Assembly: GCA_029706075.1 (NCBI GenBank)
Contig: JAINUG010000214.1
Coordinates: 333,501-397,500 of the forward strand
Source of the DNA: Aldrovandia affinis
Lineage: Eukaryota; Chordata; Actinopteri; Notacanthiformes; Halosauridae
Length of the DNA stretch: 64,000 bases
Direction of reading: 5' to 3'
A model generated the notes under the pieces. It worked only from the letters and a program-made list of their open reading frames with translations, was not told the DNA's origin and did no database searches. Shown here piece after piece: positions 21,840 through 32,209 of the stretch; the first letter of the stretch is position 1; every line of letters begins with the position of its first letter. The position numbers and the translations under genes were made by a program.

Positions 21840-22608
21840 GAAAGGTACACTTTTGTTCCTCAAAGTGCGAATGGCAGGAATGAGAGCTGTGTAATATATG
21901 TCCATCCATCCATCCATTATCTAAGCCGCTTATTCCTGGTCAGGGTCGCGGGGGGCTGGAGCCTATCCCAGCATGCGTTCCGGGCGAGAGGCAGGAAGAC
22001 ACCCTGGACAGGTCGCCAATCCATCGCAGGGCACACACACCATTCACTCACACACTCATACCTACGGGCAATTTAGACTCTCCAATTAGCCTAACGTGCA
22101 TGTCTCTGGACTGTGGGAGGAAACCGGAGTACCCGGAGGAAACCCACGCGGACACGGGGAGAACATGCAAACTCCACACAGAAAGGCCCCCGGCCTGGAT
22201 TCGAACCCGAGACCTTCTTGCTGTGAGGCGACAGCGCTATCCACTGCACCACCGTGCCGCCACTGTAATATATGTAATATATATATATATATATATAATA
22301 TATATGCCATTTGTGTACTCTCACAAATAATGGTTCCTTGTACCTTCAAAGGTACACATGAGATCCTTTGTGATATGGTTTTGTACCTTTTCCCAGTGAA
22401 ACAGGTACAAATTGAGGAAAGGTACAGATATGTACCAAGGCAGGGTAATGAATCCTTATTCACACAGGTGGCCATATTGGAATGAAAATGAGGCTTGTAC
22501 TGCGAGCAACATTCTTTTTCTCACAAGGGTATAATTACGTACCGCCACAGTGACAAGCGTTTGTACTTTAATAGGTACAACATGGCACAGTTTTTTCTGA
22601 GAATGCGG
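21840..22608 (+). mobile_element. GTAC-rich MITE-like repeat 'M2', copy 1, interrupted by a SINE
   Basis: Excluding 21901-22274, this matches the inverse of about 26430-26706. Shared strings include GTGCGAATGGC, TACCTTCAAAGGTACACAT, CCCAGTGAAACAGGTACAAA and GAATCCTTATTCACAC. Partly mirrored ends (ACTCTCACAAATAA and TTTTTTCTGAGAAT) suggest a non-autonomous DNA element. No coding frame is seen. Confidence 0.6.
21901..22263 (-). mobile_element. RTE-type SINE 'E', copy 1, full length with 11-bp TSD
   Basis: On the minus strand it begins GGCGGCACGGTGGTGCAGTG and GATAGCGCTGTCGCCTCACA, continues with TTTGCATGTTCTCCCCGTGT and TCCGGTTTCCTCCCACAGTC, and ends in the (TGGA)n tail. TGTAATATATG flanks it at 21890-21900 and 22264-22274. 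The 3' end (GGGATAGGCTCCAG..CGCGACCCTGACCAGGAATA) resembles fish RTE/Expander LINE ends. The length and TSD show a complete, probably fairly young, retroposed copy. Confidence 0.85.
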
Positions 22609-22611
22609 TGA

Positions 22612-23080
22612 AAGTTCCTATTTTATGGATGAGATGTTAAACTGAGGTGCTGACTCACTGTGCTCATTAAAGATCCCGCGGTGCTTTTCCAAAGATTAGG
22701 GGTGTTAACCCCGGTGTCCTGGTTCGAATTCTCAACTCGGCTCTTTAAATCTGCCACCTAATCACGTCCCAGTTTAAGAGGCTCAATAATGCCCTCCCTC
22801 TCCACCTCAGCTAATGTGGTGGTGTGCGTTCTGGTGCAAAATGGCTGCCGTGCCATCACCCAGGTGGGCGTTCTGGCACAAAATGGCCACTGTGCCATCA
22901 CCCAGGTGGGTGTTCTGGCGGAAAACGGACGCCGTGCCATCACCCAGGTGGGCGTTCTGGCACAAAATGGCCACTGTGCCATCACCTAGGTGGGTGTTCT
23001 TGCACAGTGGCTGCTGTGCCATCACCCCATGTCCCCCCCCCCCCTTCATTGTAAAGCACTGGACTGTATATGTAAAACAT
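22612..23080 (+). mobile_element. LINE2-like 3' UTR fragment carrying an internal minisatellite
   Basis: GATGAGATGTTAAACTGAGG, CATTAAAGATCCCGCGGTGC and GGGGTGTTAACCCCGGTGTC are recurrent in fish L2-type 3' untranslated regions, as is GCAAAATGGCTGCCGTGCCA. TTGTAAAGCACTGGACTGTA near 23050 resembles the usual end. No reverse transcriptase part is present. Confidence 0.65.
22820..23025 (+). repeat. 42-bp minisatellite inside a LINE 3' UTR, about 5 copies
   Basis: TGCCATCACCCAGGTGGGCG followed by TTCTGGCACAAAATGGCCAC recurs with TGCCATCACC at 22851, 22893, 22935 and 22977 and a slightly short last step. The unit is a segment of the surrounding LINE tail, so the array arose by local amplification. 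Frames in the array are open but not coding. Confidence 0.9.
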
Positions 23081-23084
23081 ACGA

Positions 23085-24248
23085 ACATTCGCCCGTAACT
23101 TTGCGTGATGATTTGTGATGTGCATAGTGCTCATTACGTAGCTGCATTATCACTGTGCTGTATTGGAGTTGTGAGCTCATGTTCCTGCTGGTTGCTGCAC
23201 TGTGTGTGCATTCATAGTTGGCTGTCTTTCCCATTTATCTCGTGTCTGGTGTACGGGCCTTGCCTTGCGTCCACTGCCTTTTTACCTCTGCGTGTTGTTT
23301 GTGATCCATGTGGATTTTATGGCCTTTTATGTGCCCCCTCTTGTGCAAAATGAATTGCCCTCTGGCTGTCAAAAACGTGACTTGACTCGCAATTAAAATG
23401 CAGGTTTGATTATTAGCCCGGCCTGGTCCATTTGGGGCGATTTCCAAACTCACCAAACTAGCAACACTCAAAGTTGAGGTTCAACCCAGGCCACGAGTCG
23501 GCTGCACTTAGACTCGTATCCCCGTGATGATCTGTCAGAGCTCACGCTGGGCGTGAGGGCGTTGCGGCTCTTTTTAAGTTTCTGGCGTAAAACGTGACTC
23601 AGCGTTCCGAGAGCTCTCTAAGCTCACTACGGGGGCCTTGTGTGTGTGTCTCCTCTCTGAAGATTGAGAATGTGCCAGAGGGTGTGTTCGTGGGCCTGCC
23701 TTCCGAGAGTCGTCCCGTGGCGGCAGACGCTTAGCAACGTTCGCGAGGAACTCTCTCTTTTTTTTTTACAGCCTAAGAATTGTCTTAAAAGGCGTCTTGT
23801 AAATAGTGCGAACCTCGCCGCTCCCGCTTTGGTGTGTAAACATCGAAGGCCTCGAAGGCCGCGACACGTACCGATCCCTGCCCTGCTCGGAGACCGCAGC
23901 GCTCTCTCCCACCCGTTTACCCTAGCGTATCTTATTTTACACGTGTACGCTAATTAACTCTAATCTTCAACAGTATCCTGTATCTTCCGGGGAGGGGGGG
24001 GGGGCTAAAGGCACCCACCCATGACAGGTTTGTGGGAAACACCTTTGTAGATCTTTCTTATAATGTTTTTTGTTAGCTTTTTGTTCTTTTTTTTGTGGGG
24101 GGTTATTTCTTGCCCTTGTTTTAAGCCCCCTCCCCCACCAAATTTGGAATTGCTCATGGTGCCTGCTGTGTCATCTACACCGGTCCAAGTTTCCCTGCAG
24201 CTGAAACATGTTTGCCCTCTGCTCATGCACTATGTTCCAGACCACAGA
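23085..24248. other. Unassigned stretch
   Basis: No exon or clear repeat is seen. A G-run lies at about 23992-24004, and T-rich and C-rich runs at 24060-24140. Parts have an LTR-like feel but show no defined ends. Confidence 0.3.
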
Positions 24249-24251
24249 CTG

Positions 24252-24975
24252 CTAGAGGGGAGGAGAGGAGAGGAGAGGAGAGGGAGGGGAGGAGAGGAGA
24301 GGAGAGGAGAGGAGAGGAGAGAGGAGAGGAGAGGAGAGGAGAGGGGAGGGGAGGAGAGCAGAGGAGAGGAGAGGGGAGGAGAGGAGAGGAGAGGAGAGGA
24401 GAGGGAGGGGAGGGGAGGAGAGGAGAGGAGAGAGGAGGAGAGGAGAGGAGAGGAGAGGGGAGGAGAGGAGAGGAGAGGAGAGGAGAGGAGAGGAGAGGGA
24501 GGAGGAGAGGGAGGAGAGGAGAGGGGAGGGGAGGAGAGGGCAGAGGGAGAGGGAGAGGAGAGAGGGGAGGGAGGGAGAGGAGAGAGAGGGGAGGGGAGGA
24601 GAGGAGAGAGGAGAGGAGGAGAGGAGAGGAGAGGAGAGGAGAGGGGAGGAGAGGAGAGGAGAGGGGGAGAGGAGAGGAGAGGGGAGGAGAGAGGAGAGGA
24701 GAGGAGAGGGGAGGAGAGGGGAGAGGGAGGAGGAGAGGGAGGAGAGGGGAGGAGGGGGAGAGAGAGGAGAGGGGGGGAGGAGGAGAGAGGAGAGGGGAGG
24801 GAGGAGAGAGGCGGGAGGAAAGAGGAGGAGAGGAGAGCAGCGGAGGTGAGAGGGGAGGAGAGGAGGGGAGGAGAGGAGAGGAGGGGAGAGAAGGGGAGGA
24901 GAGGAGAGGGCAGGAAAGTGGAGGAGGGGAGAGGAGAGGACAGGAGAGTGGAGGAGAGGAGAGGAGAGGAGAGGC
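24252..24975 (+). repeat. (GGAGA)n pentanucleotide tract, about 0.72 kb
   Basis: A continuous purine strand is built on GAGAG/GGAGA with GGGAG and GAGGA variants. The open frames of up to 347 residues (GEERR, SPLLS) are translations of the repeat. Confidence 0.95.
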
Positions 24976-25015
24976 CAACGCCAGGCGTGTCCCCACAACT
25001 GCAGATCCCTGGTTT

Positions 25016-25167
25016 GCCTGTGGCTCTGTGTGGCTCAGTAGGTCGAGCATGGCGTTGGCGACGCTTAAGTTATGGCTTAAATTCCCATTGGGACCACATA
25101 TACTGAAATTATAACTGCATTCACTACTGTAAGTCGCTTTGGATAAAAGCGTCTGCTAAATGGCATA
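25016..25167 (+). mobile_element. SINE family D, full length
   Basis: GTGTGGCTCAGTAGGTCGAG is the head, TTAAATTCCCATTGGGACCA the B-box region and GTAAGTCGCTTTGGATAAAA, GCGTCTGCTAAATG the tail. Confidence 0.9.
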
Positions 25168-25207
25168 TACTGTATTATATCATGCCATAAGCTAATGATG
25201 TAATCCA

Positions 25208-25740
25208 GCTTGAACCCGCCGGGTCAAGGAATGCGTGGTCCAACTGCAGACGTTTCTGCCTTCAGCTGCTAACATGGAACATCTTCCCACACTCTCAGGA
25301 GAAAAGGTACCACACTGTAACCTATTAGAGTACAAATGCTCCGAGCTACTTCCCCGGGAGGTGGTACAAAGTCCCATGGTGCAATAAGAACAGAACGCTG
25401 GGCAGGTTTCCTTCCCACAGCCATCAGGCTGCTGAACAGTGACACACAGGACACAGAGACAGATACATACGCCATTTAGCAGATGCTTTAATCCATAGTG
25501 ACTTACAGTAGTGAATGCATACATTTTTCAGTACGTGTGGCCCCAGTGGGAATCGAACCCACAGCCTCAGCGGTGTCAGTGCCATGCTCTACCTACTGAG
25601 CCACACAGAGCCACTACATAAAGGTTGCACTGTATAGATCACTGCTGGTGTGATGGGGTATTTCACACTCTGTGTAATGTTATGTTGTGTGTTGTGTTTT
25701 TGTGTGTAGGGCCAACACTGCATAATTATGTAGTGAGTGT
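25208..25740 (+). mobile_element. Decayed LINE 3' portion, interrupted by a SINE
   Basis: One frame near 25370-25440 reads ...GFLPTAIRLLNS, matching the C-terminal motif (FFPSAIRLLN) of several fish LINE polyproteins. Sequence after the nested SINE (25621-25740, GCACTGTATAGATCACTG and TG-rich) would be its 3' UTR. The frame is broken and short, so this is only a remnant. Confidence 0.4.
25470..25614 (-). mobile_element. SINE family D with TACATA target duplication
   Basis: The tail complement CGCCATTTAGCAGATGCTTT, the B-box complement GGGAATCGAACCCACAG and the head complement CTACCTACTGAGCCACACAG are all intact. TACATA at 25464-25469 and 25615-25620 flanks it. Confidence 0.9.
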
Positions 25741-25789
25741 ATGGCTGACTTCTGTAACCGCGCCGCCCCGCCCAGTCCACTGTCCAGTG

Positions 25790-26345
25790 TTTTTGTTCAT
25801 CCCGTTCCGTGCGTGTCATGTCTTGTCTTTGCTTTTACCCTGTGTGTCTTTTGTTTTAGGCTGGGCGTGGCTTCCTCGCATTCCGCGCTCGGTTTTCTTT
25901 TCCCCTTGTTAGATTTAGCCTATCACACCTACTCCCCAGCACATTCCGCATGCTGGAATCAATCGAGTAATTTCGCCCTTGTCTCTCCCCTATTTAAGTT
26001 CAGCGCTCACACACTCCAGTGTCAAACCGTACTCTTGAATTTGTACTGCTCTCGTTTGGTTCTCTCTGTTTTCCAGTTGACCATATTTGCCGTTTGTGTT
26101 TTGTTGTTTTTTGGTCTTTTTGTAGCCCGTCCAGTCTGTTCTGTTTCGCCAGCTTCCTGCCTGCTCACTCCCATCTCGTTCCTGCCTGCCGTTTCCATCC
26201 GTCAGCCCTGACCCTCTCGTGCCAGTCTGTTCCTCCAGTTACCTTGTTTTACTTTGTTGCATCCAGCTAAATAAACGCCTCCTGTGAGGAGTGCAACAGG
26301 TTCTGTCCCGGAGTCTGCTTTTGGGTCCAAGTCAGCGTCTACACC
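25790..26345 (+). mobile_element. Possible solo LTR
   Basis: Upstream features include CCCCTATTTAAG near 25987 (TATA-like). AATAAACGCCTCCTGTGAGG near 26270 gives a poly(A) signal, and GTCCCGGAGTCTGCTTTTGG, GTCCAA follows. This order (TATA, AATAAA, TCTG..TTTGGGTCC) is common in fish Ty3/gypsy-type LTRs. The exact TG...CA ends and a target duplication were not found, and the 156-residue frame across it is not convincing. Confidence 0.4.
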
Positions 26346-26429
26346 GCAACAACTTCACAAAATTAACCTCCATGTATATGGACAATAACCGGTATCGTAT
26401 CGTAGTGTATGCTTGCAACTGTGGCAGAA

Positions 26430-26706
26430 CCCCTGCAGGGTACTGAATTCTACCTTTAGTCAGAAGAACGTAAGTATACCCTGGTGAGAAAAAGAGTGCT
26501 GCTTTGCAGTACAAGCCTCGTTTTCATTCCATGGCCGCCAGTGTGAATAAGGATTCATAACCCTACCGCGCTACATATCTGTACCTTTTGTACCTGTTTC
26601 ACTGGGAAAAAGGTACACAAATCATATCATGAAGGATCTTATGTGTACTTTTGAAGGTACAATTAACTTTATTTTTGAGAGTATCATTGCCGCCATTCGC
26701 ACTGCG
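26430..26706 (-). mobile_element. GTAC-rich repeat 'M2', copy 2
   Basis: This is the inverse match of the interrupted repeat at 21840-22608, including GAATAAGGATTCATAACCCT, TACCTGTTTCACTGGGAAAA and CTTTTGAAGGTACAATT. It shows the arrangement before the SINE insertion in copy 1. Confidence 0.65.
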
Positions 26707-26709
26707 CCG

Positions 26710-27200
26710 TTGTCACCAGACGGATTTCCGATTCGCTGACTTGGATCAGGTCCACGTTTACAGCGGCAATCAGGACCCCCGGTGCTTTGCGGAAAACTTC
26801 AAAACGCAACGGCGAACTTTGAAAGTTCGGCCCCGTGTCAAAAACACGCCCGCCTCGCTGAACTGCATCCCGCAGTAGTTCCCAAGGATGTACAATCGCG
26901 TCGTTATTCGAGGAGAGACAGAAAAATTGCTTTTTCCCCGCCGAATCCTCCGAGTGGAATGGAAGCGGGGTGAAACACGCGTGCGCGCAAGAAATAATAA
27001 CGATGATTTATCGGGCGAAACGGCGTGTGCGGCCTCTGCCTTTCGGCGACGAGGGCCTTGAAAGGGCTCACATTGGCGCTCGCAGCGCACAGAGAATGAC
27101 CTGATTACTTTCGTGGCACCTGTAACGTTCCACGGCGTGCATGCTTCCCAAACCGGAGAAGGGTCATCGCCGCCACACTGAACACTCCGTATCCGGATGG
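26710..27200. other. Unassigned stretch, moderately GC- and CpG-rich
   Basis: No exon is supported. A 297-residue minus-strand frame (26770-27663) crosses this stretch, the GA run and a SINE, so it is not a gene. Confidence 0.4.
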
Positions 27201-27201
27201 G

Positions 27202-27256
27202 CTGAGAGAGAGAGAGAGAGAGAGAGGGAGGGAGGGAGGGAGGGAGGGAGGGAGCG
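27202..27256 (+). repeat. (GA)n(GGGA)n microsatellite
   Basis: GA dinucleotides pass into GGGA units in a purine tract of about 55 bp. Confidence 0.9.
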
Positions 27257-27461
27257 AGGAAGAAGCCATCATGTGGATTGATCAGCACGTGGCATTCTGT
27301 CACTAATGGAAAACGTGAATTAAACCAGGAGCGCATAACAATGTGCATGCTGGGAAAATCAAAGGCGTGTCGTGTCTTTAATGGCTGGCCCTGGATGAAC
27401 TGGATAATGCTGTAAACCACAGTGCAGTTACAAATGCTCAATGAATCGTGCATCTTAATAA

Positions 27462-27778
27462 AGGTGTCGCTCCACTGCGACCGGGGTTCGATTCCAGCAG
27501 GTCGTGCCAGCTCGGCTCTGGCCAGGAGTGCCACTAGGGGGCGGCAATTGGCCGTCCGCCCCAGGGAGGGGGTAGGGAAGCCGATACGAGATCGCTGCAT
27601 ATATGAGTGGTCCTGTGTGTTACGGTGACCGTGGCGGGTGGCGGCCTGGTGTACAGAGCCCAATACCGGTCTCAGGACTACGGCAGTGAGCTCTCATACG
27701 AGGGTGGGGATCATTGACATGGAAAAAAAGAGGGTATAATTGCATACTAATTTGGGAGAAAAAATGGGGAATAAACAA
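27462..27778 (+). mobile_element. SINE family A2, near full length
   Basis: The B-box GGGGTTCGATTCC, body GGGGGCGGCAATTGGCCGTC, GTGGTCCTGTGTGTTACGGT, TACCGGTCTCAGGACTACGG and tail GTATAATTGCATACTAATTT are present. Only the start of the tRNA head is lost. Confidence 0.85.
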
Positions 27779-27784
27779 AAGGCG

Positions 27785-29015
27785 TTGCTAACATTCATAG
27801 ATTTTTAGTAAATGTTAATATTGGTGGCACAGATATTTAAGTTCCAACGAGCACTGTTGAGAGCATAGGAGCATATACAACATGGCAACAGGGAATATCG
27901 TTACCCCATTTGTGTGGCTAACACAAATATATTTTATTTTGTGTTTAATTAATGTTGGACAAATCAACAATCGATTCTTTAAGCAAGTATAATGTAGTTA
28001 TTAATGCTTTGTTAATAATTAATAAACGCCCTGTAATCTGAAGTGTTAATGAGTGTCGTTACATACCTCCCACAACTGCAGCGGCAGCCTGATCTCAAAC
28101 CCCCACAAAAACAGTCATCTTTACAGTTATTGTCTCTCTGACTTGTTTGGCTCAGCATTTCAGTCATTTAAAGAACATTAAGGATCACGAAAACCAGGCG
28201 TCTACACCCCCCCCCCCTCTCCCTCTCCCACAGGGCATTGCATTATGTAACCTGTCAGGTGACCTTGCTGTTAACCTGCAGAGCTCCGGCTAATGAAGGC
28301 CCAGAGCGGTCATTCCAGTGACAGATACGCAGCTGGTGTCAGCCGTGACGTTGCGTCTTTATTAACTCAGAGAAGGAGGCTGTCGTTCACAGGCCCGGAG
28401 CCGGGGGGATGCAGGGGGGGCTTTTTCCACATTGCTCTGCAGGTGAGCCCTGATTGTGAACGTGGCGGTGTTTTTTTTAATGTTTTATTTTTTAAAGCGC
28501 TACGTTAAGCGTTCTGCAGAAGAGCAGCCTCCCCTCTTCTTGGCGCTCCTCGGACGTCGCGCGCGAGTACTGATCGACTGAAACACGCAGGCGACGATCA
28601 AATCAGACGTATTTGTGCAGCGCTCTTTAAACATGGATACCTTGTCTAAGAACGCATGCCCAAAGAGAGCACAGGCCTAGATGACCCCCCTCCCCCACCA
28701 CCAAAAGCAGCAACGTCTTCTGTACCAGGGTACGTCAGCATTGGACCGCACCTCCATTTTGCTCTCAGGATTCAGATGCCGGGGCCGAAATGAAACGAAA
28801 GAGGAGCCCCCCAGTTGGCCGAAAGGAAACTCTGGCCCAGTCCCAGAGAGCTGGACCGGCAAGCAAATTGTACAGAAAACTACAGGTCTGGAATCAGTTC
28901 AGCATTCATCCATAACTTTGACCTCATCGACTGAAGGGGAAGTGTGACATTGTGACTTCACCGACAAAAGATTGTCAAGATCTCAGGTGGAGTAATTTAC
29001 ATTTTATTTTTTATG
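27785..29015. other. Unassigned stretch, AT-rich then unique
   Basis: TTAATGCTTTGTTAATAATT near 28000 resembles a dispersed fish repeat, but its ends are not visible. The rest shows no exon. A run of C at about 28207-28216 is present. Confidence 0.35.
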
Positions 29016-29017
29016 CC

Positions 29018-29162
29018 ATAGGCGTAACGAATGGGGGGGCATGCCCCCCCGTTAATATTCAAAACAGTCATGTCTGTCCCCCCACAATAATTTGTAGATA
29101 AAACATTCCCTTTCATTATGCTCCCCGTCCCATCCCGTATTTTAATATGTGGTTACGCCCCC
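29018..29162. mobile_element. Short (145-bp) inverted-repeat element with perfect 18-bp palindrome
   Basis: GGCGTAAC at 29021-29028 is mirrored by GTTACGCC at 29152-29159. Near the left end lies GGGGGGGCATGCCCCCCC (29033-29050), a perfect palindrome. The small size, mirrored ends and absence of coding suit a MITE-like fragment; no target duplication is clear. Confidence 0.45.
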
Positions 29163-29296
29163 TGGTGTTTTACATACAATCCGTTTATACAGCTGGATAT
29201 TTTACTGAAGTGAATCAGGGCTGCTGATGTGTTTCCCTCTTTTTCTTTTTACGAGTTGCGAGGCCGGTCCCTTAACCATTATACTACGCTGTCATT
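29163..29296 (-). mobile_element. SINE family C fragment, rearranged
   Basis: TTTTACATACAATCCGTTTA and TACAGCTGGATATTTTACTG match the SINE at 60629-60838. The centre is replaced by a T-rich segment, and CCCTTAACCATTATACTACG ends it as the head complement. Confidence 0.6.
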
Positions 29297-29906
29297 AACA
29301 CCGAATCACCAACATTCAGTCGCCAAACTGTGTTTGCTTTCTGTAGTTTAATGGGGACAGGTGTTGGAAATTAGCCTTTGGCTATAAACACTTAATGCAA
29401 CGCACCTGATGCTTGTTTTTGCTCACGCTGTAGCGAGGCTTTTGCCGTGTCCCCTGATAAAGAAATGAATAAGTAATAAAATAAAACTACAAATTCGATG
29501 TATTAAGTGAAGGTAAAGAAATAATATTGTTTGAATCCTGATCACATTCTGGGTAGAATGCTACTCTGGCCCATGGTCCATATGGCAAGGTGACGTGTCA
29601 CGCTATGCATGAAATAAATGAAAATTAAATATATCCATCAAATAAAAATGAAAAACACAGCTGGAAACACACTCCCTTGGTTCCACTTTGCCCAGTACCG
29701 ATGGTGTCGCTTTTAAAATATAAAGGATTGTATCAGGGGAAAAATCCTATTTATGGAACCTTTGCATATTGTGAATTCACTTTACCCTATTGATAATAAC
29801 AAAAATAAGGTACAATAACATTTTAAATTGAATGCAAAATGAATCAGCTAACAGTTCCTGACATTTAGTGCAGTGAACTAGAAGCATTGTGCTGCCCCTT
29901 ACACAC
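29297..29906. other. Unassigned AT-rich stretch
   Basis: No gene or recognised repeat is seen. It ends at the terminal repeat of the next element. Confidence 0.35.
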
Positions 29907-31628
29907 GGCTGTGTCCCAAATTGCATACTTGCGTCCTGTGTTCTCGTGTACTTATAAGAACGCACTTCCGAGTACACAAAAAAATGCTCTACCGAGAGTG
30001 CAAGAACGCACAGCACTTAAAATCCATTACATTTGAAACGTACTTATGCTTCAGACCTTAGCAATAAATACATCAGTCGCAGGTTGCATTGAAGCAACGG
30101 CGTTGCTGATAGTTGCCCGTGTTGTATGGTTGTGTGGTGAAGTGTTGTTGATATTGATTAACCTGAAAACACATATCGGTATTTTGTTTCTTGATACTTT
30201 CTATGTTAAGATGCGATTATACGTGGTTTTCGTGGCTAACGATAAGGCATCTACAGTCAGTAACATATCGCAGCGAGCATGCGTGGTGGGGTGTATCAAG
30301 AAGACAAACGGAGTCGGCAGCAGTTTAAATGTGGCTACGTGAATAGCCACTTCAATAAAAAGGCGACAACGGCATCTGTACCACTCAACAATGAACACAT
30401 TTGCCACAGAACTACAGGGGACTACACTGAACAGTACATGCACACCGGTCACGGTGGCTCTAACATTTAACTCACCGCGACCATCCAGCTAACACACACA
30501 CACGCTAAACAATAATACATGCAGCATGATTTACGGAACATAAATCTAACTAGCACTGGGGGAAACAACAAAACACAACAACAATGTTCCCCCACAATGC
30601 CCTGCACACAAATTTGCATATAGCACTGGATCGCTACAATATGTTCGTAGTTTTATGCCTAAGCTGACTTACCACGGATAAATAAAACCCATTACATGTT
30701 GTTGTAAATATCATTGACTTTATTGTTGACATTGAGTAACAGAGTCATTAACAACAAAAGGTAACGTACAGAGTAATTTTTGGAGCTAATGAAGTATTAT
30801 TTATTGCCATGTAGGCTACTCAAGTAATATGAACAAAGCTACTTACAACTTGTAAACTATTTTAGCCCAACTAAAATGAAAAACTTGTGTTGTATAACAT
30901 CAACAAAGCACTTGAAAACGTAAAGTTAGCTAACTAAGTTAGCTACAAATAAAACGCAGCATTGCTCATGACACTGTTGTGGGCTTCAGTTACTGTAACT
31001 GTCATTGCCAAAACATCGAAGAACATGTCCTGAACGGTCCATAAATCTACCAAATCAAACGTACATCTCCATCAGTAAAGTTAACTAGATAGATAGTCAT
31101 TTATTTATTTATTTATTAGTCAACGTTACATCTGATACATAGCTATGTTGCTGTACTAACGTCAGAATTTCAGCTAGCTGGCTATGTTACAGAAGTTACA
31201 ACTCAGCTAACTGGCAGGCTAATTAGTTAATTTGTGACAAAAATAACGTTAAATCACTAGCTAGCCACGTTCATATGCATAGCTAAATATCTAATCGTGA
31301 ATAATGTCAACTAATTCCATGAAACAATACAAATACAAAAAGAGTCCTCCCGCCTTGTCCTCCTGCCTTCCATTTTCTTGCTGAATAATAAAAAAAAATC
31401 CCTAAAATCTTCGCCTTCAACGCAGAACAGCAATGACTACTGGGAACGTTAAGTACGATTTTATGTGATTTTATGTCCTCCCAAGTACACCAAGGGAACT
31501 TCCGGTAAATTTGTCGGGTACTTGCCAATTTGCATACTTGAGTTTGGGACGCACTTGATCACATGACCGTTTACTTCCGTACTTGATATACGCACTAGAT
31601 AGAACGCAAGTATGCAATTTGGGACACA
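29907..31628 (+). mobile_element. 1.7-kb terminal-inverted-repeat element, non-autonomous
   Basis: The left end GGCTGTGTCCCAAATTGCAT continues with ACTTGCGT. The right end is its inverse, ACGCAAGTATGC, AATTTGGGACACA. A related inner motif (TTTGCATACTTGAGTTTGGG) lies at about 31531-31550. The interior is AT-rich. Frames of up to 98 residues (such as 30046-30342) have no recognisable domain, so no transposase is present. Its last bases are interrupted by MITE M1 copy 2, whose ACA target duplication lies in GGGACACA. No target duplication of this element itself could be fixed. Confidence 0.7.
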
Positions 31629-32209
31629 GGTTACGTTCGAAACCGTTCACTCGTTCACTCATTCCCTATTCCCTATACAGTGTTCCCTAGTGTAGTAGTG
31701 AACAATTAAACTGTTTTCGGACACTACACTGAACGTCATTTGCGTAAAAAAAAAGTGCCGGATATTCAGGTGACGCAAGCGGACGCGCCCAGTATCACGT
31801 AAACAAACCGAGCACTCATGACAGCGGGTTGAAATGTACTCAGGTAGTATCGGGTTTGCATGTTCAGTTTTGAATGTGAAATCCCAAATAAATTGTTGAA
31901 ATTCAAATGATGTGCAAGTGTGGTTTTGTCAACTGTGGTGCTGTCTGCTAGCCACTGCTTTAGCCACCAATAGCTACCGTTATGGAAGTCGTGAGCTAAC
32001 TAAGACACGATCGCATTGCATTGTGGTATACGGGAGAAATTGTAGGGTACATTCGCTGTTCACTAGAAATTGCTGTGAATTGTGGGTATTTTATAGTGGA
32101 CTATATAGTGAACGAAATTAACCGTTGAGAATTCGAACACCACTACAAAATGGCGAACACACTATATAGTGCACTGTTTAGGGAATAGGGAATGGTTTCG
32201 AACACAGCC
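31629..32209 (+). mobile_element. MITE 'M1', copy 2 (581 bp, ACA target duplication)
   Basis: The ends GGTTACGTTCGAAACC and GGTTTCGAACACAGCC are flanked by ACA at 31626-31628 and 32210-32212. It is nearly identical to the inverse of 19874-20463. A 69-residue frame (31912-32121, beginning MQVWFCQLWC) is shared with copy 1. A transcript role is unproven; the frame may persist only because the copies are young. Confidence 0.85.

Noticed and set aside
24063-25114. 347- and 300-residue E/R/G-rich frames and their minus-strand S/L/P-rich partners
   Set aside because: They run through the (GGAGA)n tract and stop soon after it, as low-complexity artefacts do.
26770-27663. 297-residue minus-strand frame
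   Set aside because: It crosses a SINE, a GA/GGGA microsatellite and unrelated sequence, and no protein family is recognisable.
30046-30470. Possible transposase or THAP-like domain in the 1.7-kb element
   Set aside because: A short C..C arrangement was noticed (ACVVGCIKK), but the rest of a THAP domain is not visible and the frame is only 98 residues.
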